This document shows, in pieces, positions 5,760 through 11,173 of a DNA stretch of 11,173 nucleotides (within the stretch, counting starts at the first letter, position 1; each line of letters starts with the position of its first letter). The translations under genes were made by a program, and so were the position numbers. The DNA is taken from the NCBI GenBank assembly GCA_945788545.1, contig CALZMK010000023.1:1-11173 (forward strand). Reading direction: 5' to 3'. The DNA comes from an uncultured Prevotella sp. (lineage in GTDB: Bacteria > Bacteroidota > Bacteroidia > Bacteroidales > Bacteroidaceae). The notes beneath the pieces are model-generated. The model worked only from the letters and a program-made list of their open reading frames with translations. It did no database searches and was not told where the DNA came from.

Positions 5760-6314
5760 TTAGAAGTTGTAGTAGAGACCCAACTTCAAGCCGGCATTAT
5801 TATTAGCGAAGTAGTTGCCACCATTTCCGCTGAATCCGAAACCGAAGGTCTTCTCGCCATCAAAATCAGATGTGTCCTGATAACCCAAGAATCCGAGAGA
5901 GGCTGTAGCGAAAAGCTTCTTAGTGATGTCGAAACGCACACCAGGCTTTACACCGAGGCTCCATCCTGTGGAAGAATCACCATCTTCTGGCTTCATTGAG
6001 GCGAAGGCAAACTCACCATCGATGAAGAAACTGCAGATACCAGCCTTTGCCACTGTGTAGCGTACATAGGGAGCTACCGCTATAGTGTTTAAGCTTGACT
6101 CCTGCTTGGCATAAGAATAGCTAACACCAAGACCCAAAGCCCATTTCTCGTCGAGGTTGTAACCAATCTCAGGAGTGATAGTAAACTGTGTGAGCGACTT
6201 GTCCTCACCCTTCATATCTGTAGATGAGAAACCGATTCCACCACCAAGGTAGGTCTGTGCGCTTGCGCTGATTGTAGCGAGAGCGATTACGAAAGTTGCG
6301 ATAAACTTTTTCAT
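5760..6314 (-). CDS. Small outer-membrane beta-barrel protein
   Basis: A 184-residue protein with a clear signal peptide: MKKFIATFVIALATISASAQ, with cleavage likely after SASAQ or ASA. The mature part is a run of alternating hydrophobic/polar strands rich in Gly, Tyr and Phe (ITPEIGYNLDEKWALGLGVS, APYVRYTVAKAG, VKPGVRFDI, LKLGLYYNF). It ends in aromatic Phe, the usual outer-membrane insertion signal, and fits the OmpA-like/OMP_b-brl 8-strand barrel group of Bacteroidetes. No periplasmic peptidoglycan-binding domain follows. The gene stands alone, with a strong promoter box upstream and a terminator-like stem downstream, so it is a single-gene unit. Ligand or function is unknown. Confidence 0.88.
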   Translation of the reverse strand: MKKFIATFVIALATISASAQTYLGGGIGFSSTDMKGEDKSLTQFTITPEIGYNLDEKWALGLGVSYSYAKQESSLNTIAVAPYVRYTVAKAGICSFFIDGEFAFASMKPEDGDSSTGWSLGVKPGVRFDITKKLFATASLGFLGYQDTSDFDGEKTFGFGFSGNGGNYFANNNAGLKLGLYYNF

Positions 6315-6372
6315 AACAATCTTTTTACTTTTTTTAATTATTACACTAAATATCTATTTCTTTTTTCGGCTG

Positions 6373-6380
6373 CAAAGGTA
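6373..6380 (-). promoter_or_regulatory. -7 promoter box of the beta-barrel gene
   Basis: On the minus strand TACCTTTG (followed by CAGCC) matches TAnnTTTG, 58 bases before the ATG at 6314. A TTG at minus 6405-6403 is 22 bases upstream. The leader is A/T-rich with no Shine-Dalgarno, as is usual for the group. Further upstream, 6406-6557, I see nothing that looks like a gene. Confidence 0.65.
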
Positions 6381-6557
6381 CAAACTCTCAAACAAATCTC
6401 TACAATTTTCCCTTTAAATCATCTCTGTTTCCCTCTCTTTATTGACATCTATCAAAATTAAGACATATTAATTGATATTCATCAACAGAATTACAGGGAC
6501 AGGGTGTTAGGAGTGCTGAGGCATGTGATTTCAGATTATGATAACTTAATAATCTTA

Positions 6558-6671
6558 TCAGATGATGAAAGCCCTCACTGCATATAGGGGAACGCTTGTC
6601 ATCCAGTCTTGCTCCTTGTATCCCTTCATGGAGAAGCGAATGCCATGGAGGTTGTAGTCCTTGAAATCTCT
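6558..6671 (-). pseudogene. Unidentified C-terminal gene fragment
   Basis: On the minus strand a 37-residue frame without a start reads DYNLHGIRFSMKGYKEQDWM, then TSVPLYAVRAFII and TGA at 6558-6560. It looks like a genuine protein tail, with a balanced composition and aromatic/charged alternation, but I cannot name the family. It is cut at 6672, about ten bases from the first unit of the 33-bp repeat array. A rearrangement at the array is therefore a likely cause of the loss. Confidence 0.35.
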
Positions 6672-6680
6672 TCATGATCT

Positions 6681-6764
6681 ACATTTTTATGAGGGAATAA
6701 TTGTTTATCAGCCACACTTTTATGAGGGAATAATTAGCATATCACCACATTTTTATGAGGGAAT
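6681..6764. repeat. 33-bp period tandem repeat, three units
   Basis: ACAyTTTTATGAGGGAATAA recurs at 6681, 6714 and 6747, exactly 33 bases apart. The conserved part is 22 bp in the first two units and 18 bp in the third. The 11-bp intervals are themselves similar (TATCAsCC). The array sits between two gene fragments on opposite strands. Confidence 0.9.
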
Positions 6765-6804
6765 GACGGTGCAAAAATACAAATAAAAGCCAAGGAATGC
6801 AAGA

Positions 6805-6930
6805 ATGGCATTGGCGCACAGAATAATCACTTTGACTGAAAATCTGGTGGTGGTGGTGGAAAGTTTGACTTCCGGCTCAGACACCCACACCATCCATAGC
6901 AAACTGACAATGGATGACTTGTTCGGATAA
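6805..6930 (+). pseudogene. C-terminal tail of another ATPase copy
   Basis: A frame ending TAA 6928-6930 reads SGSDTHTIHSKLTMDDLFG. The LTMDDLFG end equals the tails of the fragment at 3884-4020 (VTMDDLFGL) and of the intact ATPase (VTLDDLFV). At DNA level 23 of 24 bases match the 3884-4020 fragment around TGACAATGGAyGACTTGTTC. The upstream part of the frame (from an ATG at 6805, with a GTGGTGGTGGTG run) is of uncertain origin, so only the last 15-20 codons are securely assigned. All catalytic parts are missing. Confidence 0.5.
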
Positions 6931-7011
6931 GCGATTATAATGAACGGGGGGACAGACACCGTCCATGATTGGCAAGCGTGATACCATCAAGAAATGTCAT
7001 AGTGAGAAGGT

Positions 7012-8454
7012 TTACACAAACAAGTCGTCGAGGGTTACTTCAGATTGCACTATACCTGAGTACATATTGTGCTTGACACCAAACGTGGTAATGAAGGTAA
7101 GCTGAAGACTTTGTGTGCTTTTAAGCCGTGACATAATCGCGTTGATTCGATGGCGCAATGTCATGTCGTATGACTTGGTTATTTCATATTTGCCTTGTGA
7201 AAATTTCATTTCACAAAGGTTTACCACCCTATCGCCTCGCTCTATTACCAAGTCGCACTGAATTCCGTCGTGATGTTCATCGCCCCGGAGAGTGTATGGC
7301 GACTCGGAAGTCCTGACGGCAGCAATGCCCAACTTGCGCTTAATTTGTTCTGTATGCATTATGCACAGTTCCTCAAAAGCAATTCCGCTCCAACTCATAA
7401 CATTGGGAGAGTTTACATTATGCAGCCAGTATTGCGAGTCACCCCCGAGATTCTTATCTGCAAAATACAAATAGAAACGACAGAACGGATCGACAAGTTT
7501 ATATAGTGTCTCTCCTTTTTTTGCGTCAATAGGTTTGTATGCCATGATGAAGTCGCTGGCAGCCAGTGCGTTTAGAATCTCCGAGAAACTGCCTCCGAGA
7601 GGTGTATTCAATATCTTAGCCAATTCCTCCCTTGTATATCCATAGTGTCTTGTCGAGAGGACATTGATTACTCTCTCATATTTTTCGGGATATTTATACA
7701 AAGAGGTGAACAGCCGCTTGAATTCCATCCGTAATTTTGCCTTGCGGTCAAAGAATAACAAGTCGATATTCTGTGCCATGCTCAAGCCTTTTTGGAAATA
7801 GCTAAGATAATACGGTATTCCGCCAAAAGCCATATATGCCATTGCTATTTCGTATCGGCTTGCCGTGATTTGCCTCGACCTTAGATATTCCTCAGTCTCA
7901 CATAAGTTAAAAGGTGACAGCTTAATTTCACAAGTCAGTCGGTTGTATAGCCCCCCGGTGTTGTTGATGAGATTTTTTATCATCCACGATGCCGCCGAAC
8001 CGCATACTATGAGCATGAGGTTGTCGCGTCCTGCTCCCCATCCGTTCCAAAAGGCCTCTAATGCAGTGATGAAATGAGACCTTGGCGTGTCGAGCCATGG
8101 CAGTTCGTCTATGAATACCACCTGCCGGCTACCGTTGTCGAGTTTTATCAGCAGTTCTTCAAGCATATACATTGCCTCAATCCACGACTTCGGTGCATGG
8201 TCGGCATCGCTGTCGTGCATCTGAAGTGAATGATAGAAATGGCGCAATTGTTCTTCTGTGCTCACCTTGCTTCCATCGTCATATACGGATAGACCTGTAT
8301 GATAGAATGTCATGCTGTCTCTGAACATCTCCCTGACGAGAAATGTCTTGCCCACACGTCTTCTGCCATAAACAGCTACAAACTCTGGCCTGTCGCTTTC
8401 ATATAGTCTTTGAAGTTCTTGCAGTTCTTCTTTCCTTCCAATTATCTTTGCCAT
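7012..8454 (-). CDS. P-loop ATPase with winged helix and DUF234/PD-(D/E)XK-like domain
   Basis: A 480-residue protein of the ATPase_2 (archaeal-type ATPase) plus DUF234 family. In order: Walker A GRRRVGKT at 30-37; Walker B VVFIDELPWLD at 112-122; sensor LIVCGSAASWM near 148-158; GGIPYYL at 211-217; a winged-helix region about 262-310 (YGYTREELAKIL); and then LVDPFCRFYLYF opening the C-terminal domain. That domain has nuclease-like residues Glu361 (FEEL), Asp401 (QCDLVI), Glu415 and Lys417 (CEMKF). All motifs are present and the gene looks intact. The ATG at 8454 is chosen because the -7 box at 8479-8486 lies downstream of the alternative ATG at 8523, which would put that start outside the transcript. 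The biochemical role of this family is not established; ATP-driven DNA processing is inferred from the fold combination. An array of inverted sites lies just upstream. Confidence 0.88.
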   Translation of the reverse strand: MAKIIGRKEELQELQRLYESDRPEFVAVYGRRRVGKTFLVREMFRDSMTFYHTGLSVYDDGSKVSTEEQLRHFYHSLQMHDSDADHAPKSWIEAMYMLEELLIKLDNGSRQVVFIDELPWLDTPRSHFITALEAFWNGWGAGRDNLMLIVCGSAASWMIKNLINNTGGLYNRLTCEIKLSPFNLCETEEYLRSRQITASRYEIAMAYMAFGGIPYYLSYFQKGLSMAQNIDLLFFDRKAKLRMEFKRLFTSLYKYPEKYERVINVLSTRHYGYTREELAKILNTPLGGSFSEILNALAASDFIMAYKPIDAKKGETLYKLVDPFCRFYLYFADKNLGGDSQYWLHNVNSPNVMSWSGIAFEELCIMHTEQIKRKLGIAAVRTSESPYTLRGDEHHDGIQCDLVIERGDRVVNLCEMKFSQGKYEITKSYDMTLRHRINAIMSRLKSTQSLQLTFITTFGVKHNMYSGIVQSEVTLDDLFV

Positions 8455-8478
8455 AATACAATAATTACTATTTGGGTG

Positions 8479-8486
8479 CAAAGATA
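8479..8486 (-). promoter_or_regulatory. -7 promoter box of the intact ATPase gene
   Basis: Minus-strand TATCTTTG (followed by CACCC) matches TAnnTTTG, 24 bases before the chosen ATG. No well-spaced TTG is obvious. The first repeat of the upstream array (8513-8521) would overlap or abut the -33 region, a position suited to repression or activation. Confidence 0.65.
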
Positions 8487-8512
8487 CTAAAAAATGCCGA
8501 AAAACCATCTCA

Positions 8513-8679
8513 AACTCAGCCAAATTTTGCTAAAATGATATAAAATGGCTGAGTTATAGGGTATAAACTCAGCCGATTTTAGTATTTCTTATTAATATTG
8601 GCTAAATATAGTAATAAAAATAGCCAATAATTATATTTTTATGGTTATTGGCTGAGAATTTAGGTGAATTTAGCCAATA
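8513..8679. repeat. Array of seven TTGGCT/AGCC sites in alternating orientation
   Basis: Sites: AACTCAGCC 8513-8521, GGCTGAGTT 8547-8555, AACTCAGCC 8566-8574, TATTGGCTA 8596-8604, TAGCCAATA 8621-8629, TATTGGCT 8646-8653 and AGCCAATA 8672-8679. Starts are spaced 34, 19, 30, 25, 25 and 26 bp. Neighbouring sites form perfect 8-9 bp inverted repeats, and the sequence between them is very AT-rich. The array fills most of the 260-base interval between the ATPase promoter and the end of the next gene, so it reads as an operator array or a set of foldback sites. Confidence 0.85.
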
Positions 8680-8714
8680 CACTGACCTTATAGCATTAGT
8701 TTAGAAGTCGGAAT

Positions 8715-9713
8715 TTATAATACCACAGTTCTGAACCAGTCGCGCAGCACTCCCATGTGGCGGTTTTGACTGTCGGCGCATAGGATAATCACTTGGCGCC
8801 CGTCGGGAAGAGTGGGTCCGAGGCACATTCCCTCGTAATTGGCAAGACCAGAGTCGGATGCTCCCAATACGGTTCTCCATCCCGTGACGAATGTCTTGTC
8901 GGGATTGCCAGGGGTGATGCGGAATATCTTGTTCATCACCCAACTGCCTATCTTCAATCCTTCGACCTTGAACTCGCGCTCGAGCACGAGCAATGTACCG
9001 TCGCCAAGGCTCAACAACTCTGCCACACCGAAGGCATGACTTTCGTCAATCGTGGGTGAATCGTCAAGTGGCATATCAAGAATATAAGTATATTGTTTCT
9101 TCAGATTCAGATTAGGAGTAAACTCCAGTAGTCTTAACATCAGTCCGTTGTCGCCCTTCAGAGGTCCCTCGTTGATAGTGAATACACTCAATCGGCGCCT
9201 GTCGAAAGTGAGGCTCTCAATAGTGCGGTTATTGAGTCCCTTGTCGCGATAATCCGTCACGACAACACGCCCGTTGCGTTGTCCGTCGAGGATATTATAC
9301 CTTATGATTTCCGATGTTTCCTCCCTTCCAATATAAATATTATGGTTGTCCTTGTCGTAGGCAATAGCCTCCTCGTCGAGGTTTTCTGCCTCAAGTTGCC
9401 TGAATCCCCTGCTTGCCACTGAAGTGATATTACCCATATCGTCGATGTCGATGTTGAATATGAAGTATCCCCCACGTTCAGCCTTGTCGGTGACGAGGGC
9501 ATACCTGTTGCCGCCAAGTCGCACCATTCCGCTATAGTTGCCAGCTGGAACATCCTTGGCATCAAAGGGGCGACCCAACACCACTTCCCTACTCCCGTGG
9601 CCTGAATTGCGCGAGGTGGTCATAACATCGGGGACACACGACAAATAGAACACCAGGAATACCACAACCGAAAGGATGCAGCAATACAATATGACTGTAA
9701 ATCTACTCTTCAT
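8715..9713 (-). CDS. Phytase-like (esterase-like) domain exported protein
   Basis: A 332-residue protein. Residues 5-25 are a hydrophobic export or anchor segment ending LSC; Cys26 could be a lipid-modified residue but the lipobox is imperfect. The rest fits the Phytase-like/esterase-like propeller family: NYSGMVRLGGNRYALVTDKA, then LDEEAIAYDKDNHNIYIGRE, TIESLTFDRRRL with NEGP, FGVAELLSLGDGTLLVLERE, and ANYEGMCLGP near the C-terminus. The acidic DEEA, IES and YEGM positions are the conserved family marks. It probably acts in the periplasm or at the membrane; the substrate is unknown, and phytase activity should not be assumed. The start at 9713 is chosen because the -7 box at 9740-9747 lies downstream of the alternative ATG at 9770. 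Confidence 0.85.
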   Translation of the reverse strand: MKSRFTVILYCCILSVVVFLVFYLSCVPDVMTTSRNSGHGSREVVLGRPFDAKDVPAGNYSGMVRLGGNRYALVTDKAERGGYFIFNIDIDDMGNITSVASRGFRQLEAENLDEEAIAYDKDNHNIYIGREETSEIIRYNILDGQRNGRVVVTDYRDKGLNNRTIESLTFDRRRLSVFTINEGPLKGDNGLMLRLLEFTPNLNLKKQYTYILDMPLDDSPTIDESHAFGVAELLSLGDGTLLVLEREFKVEGLKIGSWVMNKIFRITPGNPDKTFVTGWRTVLGASDSGLANYEGMCLGPTLPDGRQVIILCADSQNRHMGVLRDWFRTVVL

Positions 9714-9739
9714 TATGCTTGTTATTCTGAATTCGGCTG

Positions 9740-9770
9740 CAAAGTTAGTAATTATCCCATAGTGCAGCAA
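9740..9770 (-). promoter_or_regulatory. Promoter of the phytase-like gene
   Basis: Minus-strand TAACTTTG (9747-9740) with TTG at 9770-9768 gives a 20-base spacer, an excellent match to the Bacteroidetes -33/-7 pattern. The ATG at 9713 lies 26 bases downstream. Confidence 0.75.
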
Positions 9771-9830
9771 GCATTTTCAGTTAATATTACTTGCACAACT
9801 GCTAAATAATCTTTCCACCGTTTCCACCTG

Positions 9831-9868
9831 TTCCACCTGTTCCGCAACTTCCGCAAGGATGGTGGTGG
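9831..9868. repeat. Left direct repeat flanking the XRE cassette
   Basis: TTCCACCTGTTCCGCAACTT and the following bases to GGTGGTGG match 10448-10485 with only about three differences in 38. Each copy also folds back: TTCCACC at one end pairs with GGTGGAA at the other. The left copy ends a few bases before the promoter box at 9871. Confidence 0.85.
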
Positions 9869-9870
9869 AA

Positions 9871-9878
9871 TATTTTTG
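9871..9878 (+). promoter_or_regulatory. -7 promoter box of the XRE cassette
   Basis: TATTTTTG followed by CACC fits TAnnTTTG. Transcription would begin within or just before the 31-bp repeat pair and run through a leader of about 220 bases to the ATG at 10104. I see no gene in 9939-10089, only A/T-rich DNA with one 11-codon frame. Confidence 0.5.
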
Positions 9879-9882
9879 CACC

Positions 9883-9938
9883 ATGATAATCGAAAGTATA
9901 ACTTTTATTTATCATGATAATCGAAAGTACAACTTTTA
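9883..9938. repeat. 31-bp period direct repeat pair at the transcription start
   Basis: ATGATAATCGAAAGTA, then yAACTTTTA, occurs at 9883-9907 and 9914-9938 with one difference. The core AAAGT-AyA-ACTTT is a 5-bp palindrome with a 3-nt centre. It lies immediately after the -7 box at 9871, so it is a candidate operator for the XRE protein encoded downstream (autoregulation is inferred). Confidence 0.8.
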
Positions 9939-10089
9939 ATTGTCATCATGCAAACAACATTAAATCAGCAGTTTAAGCAATATGACAGAAAGAAAAATAA
10001 AAATTGAAGAATCATAGGATATAGTAAAATAATCTAACAGATAGTTTATTATAAGATTATGTAGGATGAATAGAAAAAGCATTAAAGAT

Positions 10090-10097
10090 AAAGGAGG
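10090..10097 (+). promoter_or_regulatory. Unusually strong Shine-Dalgarno
   Basis: AAAGGAGG, 6 bases before the ATG at 10104, fixes that start over the in-frame and overlapping alternatives (for example the ATG at 10066). The other genes in this window lack such a site, so the XRE gene may be of foreign origin. Confidence 0.75.
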
Positions 10098-10103
10098 CAT
10101 ATT

Positions 10104-10409
10104 ATGCAGACAAACAATCATCAAATCGTTGACTACGACCTCGTTCTTGACCAGAAGTTTGGCAAAGAGGGGTCTCCCGAGCGTATTAAAGCCGAAGAGG
10201 ATGCACTATCTTTTTATTCAGGTCAGATACTGCTCGATGCACGCAAAGAGGCTAAAGTGACGCAAATAGAGTTGGCAAGACGCATTAACTCCACCAAGTC
10301 CTATATATCTAAGGTGGAAAATGGCGTTATCGTGCCAAGTGTAGGTGCATTCTATCGCATCATCAATGCACTTGGAATGAGAGTGGAGGTGGTGAAGCCT
10401 ATTCACTGA
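10104..10409 (+). CDS. XRE-family regulator, HigA antitoxin-like, without a visible toxin
   Basis: A 101-residue protein. Residues about 39-95 are a Cro/C1-type helix-turn-helix, with ARKEAKVTQIELARRINSTK then SYISKVENG covering helices 1-3. The N-terminal extension (DYDLVLDQKFGKEGSPER) and the domain order resemble HigA-type antitoxins of Bacteroidetes, which usually follow a HigB/RelE-type toxin gene. No toxin frame is present upstream or downstream within the window, so it appears to be an orphan antitoxin or stand-alone repressor. It has its own promoter, a repeat pair that could be its operator, and a strong ribosome binding site. The whole unit is bracketed by near-identical 38-bp direct repeats, suggesting transfer as a cassette. 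Confidence 0.82.
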   Translation: MQTNNHQIVDYDLVLDQKFGKEGSPERIKAEEDALSFYSGQILLDARKEAKVTQIELARRINSTKSYISKVENGVIVPSVGAFYRIINALGMRVEVVKPIH

Positions 10410-10447
10410 TGCTAACGTAAAACCAACCGGCAGTTTCACACCACCAC

Positions 10448-10498
10448 TTCCACCTGTTCCGCAACTTCCTCAAGGTAGGTGGTGGTGGTGGTGGAAAC
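10448..10498. repeat. Right direct repeat flanking the XRE cassette
   Basis: 10448-10485 repeats 9831-9868. It is followed by an expanded GGTGG run (10478-10496). The preceding CACCACCACTTCCACC can pair with this run, making a hairpin. A similar GGTGGTGGTGGTGGAAA run occurs at about 6849-6865, so the sequence may belong to a dispersed repeat family. Confidence 0.8.
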
Positions 10499-10587
10499 TA
10501 TGTTGTTGGCGTGCAGAATGAAAGGCTAAAGTAATGGAGAGTGAAATGCGGGCTATGTTGTATGTGAATGGCTTGGATTCTTATATG

Positions 10588-10668
10588 TTGCCAGTTAGCA
10601 AATGTTCTTCTGCTAACTAGCAAAAGATTGTTCACTAACTGGCAAAATATATTTTGCCAACTATGAAA
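10588..10668. repeat. Array of four TTGCCAGTTAGCAAA-type sites
   Basis: TTGCCAGTTAGCAAA 10588-10602, TGCTAACTAGCAAAA 10611-10625, CACTAACTGGCAAAA 10633-10647 and TTTTGCCAACTATGAAA 10652-10668. Spacing of starts is 23, 22 and 19 bp. Sites 1 and 4 run opposite to sites 2 and 3, and site 1 is itself near-palindromic. The array lies between the XRE cassette and the end of the minus-strand permease gene; no promoter or gene depends on it visibly. Confidence 0.8.
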
Positions 10669-10689
10669 AAATATTCCTGCAACTATACT

Positions 10690-11173
10690 TCATAACAGGG
10701 CATTGAACAGATAGCCCGACAGGATGATGAAGAGGGTTACGGTGGCGAAGAATATCGAGATGAGTCGCCATGTCATTACCTTTTTTAATAATGTGGCTTC
10801 GGGAAGCGAGAGGCCTACTACCGCCATCATGAAAGCAATAGCTGTGCCAAGGGGAATGCCCTTTGCCACGAATACCTCTATGACCGGGACTATGCCCGCT
10901 GCATTGGCATACATCGGAACGGCAAGGACAACACTCAGGGGAACGGCATACCAGTTGTCGCGCGACATATATTGCTCGAAGAAGCCCTCGGGAATGAATC
11001 CGTGCATGAAAGCTCCAATGCCGATACCTATCAGAACATAAAGCAATACACTGCGGACAATCTGCCATGCGTCGCCGATGATGGTGGGGAGACGCTGGAA
11101 GAAGGTGGTGTTGTCCTTTTCCCATTGCTCCGTATGCTGCTCCGACTGGGCCTGCACCTTCTTTACCCAATCG
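10690..11173 (-). CDS. ArsP-type permease, C-terminal part
   Basis: About 161 C-terminal residues; the gene runs off the right edge with its N-terminus outside the window. The open frame continues upstream of the internal GTG (DWVKKVQAQ), so no start should be placed here. Visible marks are a soluble loop (EQWEKDNTTFFQRLP) followed by membrane helices: VLLYVLIGIGIGAFMHGFIP, VPLSVVLAVPMYANAAGIVP, IPLGTAIAFMMAVVGLSLPE and ISIFFATVTLFIILSGYLF. This is the second half-repeat of the ArsP/YraQ-type permease family (Pfam ArsP_1, formerly DUF318). Members include organoarsenical exporters, but most have unknown substrates. Neighbouring genes that could identify the cargo are outside the window. Confidence 0.85.
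   Translation of the reverse strand, partial: DWVKKVQAQSEQHTEQWEKDNTTFFQRLPTIIGDAWQIVRSVLLYVLIGIGIGAFMHGFIPEGFFEQYMSRDNWYAVPLSVVLAVPMYANAAGIVPVIEVFVAKGIPLGTAIAFMMAVVGLSLPEATLLKKVMTWRLISIFFATVTLFIILSGYLFNALL

Noticed and set aside
6681..6764. CRISPR-like appearance of the three-unit repeat
   Set aside because: There are only three units, the 11-bp intervals are too short for spacers and are similar to each other, and no cas gene is present.
6812..6833. A 19 of 22 match to the phytase-like gene near 8769-8790, suggesting a paralogue tail (VIILCA)
   Set aside because: No further similarity on either side. A match of this length is expected by chance at appreciable frequency.
9982..10017. An 11-codon frame (MTERKIKIEES) upstream of the XRE gene, considered as a toxin or enzyme remnant
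   Set aside because: Too short to assign, with no ribosome binding site and no supporting context.
10661..11170. A 169-codon minus-strand frame overlapping the permease
   Set aside because: The His/Arg/Cys-rich translation has no pattern, whereas the alternative frame has regular membrane helices of the ArsP family.

Overview
The window looks like chromosomal DNA of a gut- or oral-type Bacteroidetes, most likely order Bacteroidales and Prevotella-like. The grounds are the repeated Bacteroidetes -7 promoter box (TAnnTTTG, seen at 121, 1571, 3290, 4337, 6373, 8479, 9740 and 9871), mostly weak or absent Shine-Dalgarno sequences, and families typical of the group. Genus is inference; no rRNA or tRNA gene is present to fix it.

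Layout. Positions 1-40 are a strong terminator hairpin of an upstream gene. 137-613 is a small secreted carboxypeptidase-regulatory-like protein. 618-1519 is a degraded stretch bounded by 51-bp direct repeats. It holds a short helix-turn-helix fragment and remnants of a TolC-type outer-membrane efflux protein and an ABC-2 permease, each joined across what looks like a clean in-frame internal deletion. 1612-3180 is an intact AAA-ATPase-like/PD-(D/E)XK protein. 3184-3404 holds an AraC-type fragment and a second copy of the promoter plus signal peptide of the 137-613 gene. That copy is cut by a non-coding element of about 0.5 kb (3373-3870) with long terminal inverted repeats, tandem 22-bp repeats and hairpins. 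3884-4640 is a graveyard of P-loop ATPase/DUF234 fragments around a 27-bp-arm palindrome.

4652-5557 (minus) is a nucleoside-recognition/Gate membrane protein and 5760-6314 (minus) a small outer-membrane beta-barrel protein. 6558-6930 holds two further gene fragments around a 3 x 33-bp repeat. 7012-8454 (minus) is an intact ATPase with a C-terminal nuclease-like domain, preceded by an array of at least seven TTGGCT-type sites in alternating orientation. 8715-9713 (minus) is a phytase-like esterase-domain protein. 9831-10498 is a cassette: an orphan XRE/HigA-like regulator with its own promoter, a 31-bp repeat pair and a strong ribosome binding site, bracketed by near-identical direct repeats. 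A fourth motif array (10588-10668) precedes the C-terminal part of an ArsP-type permease (10690-11173, minus, running off the window).

There is no single pathway here. The theme is repeated gain and decay of ATPase/nuclease-fold genes of two related types (two intact, at least four fragments). They are interspersed with short-motif arrays, each with its own sequence but similar geometry (19-34 bp spacing, palindromic cores). My main hypothesis is that these arrays are recognition sites, or recombination or transposition scars, linked to the ATPase/nuclease genes. The foldback element at 3373-3870 is the best candidate for an undescribed non-autonomous mobile element.
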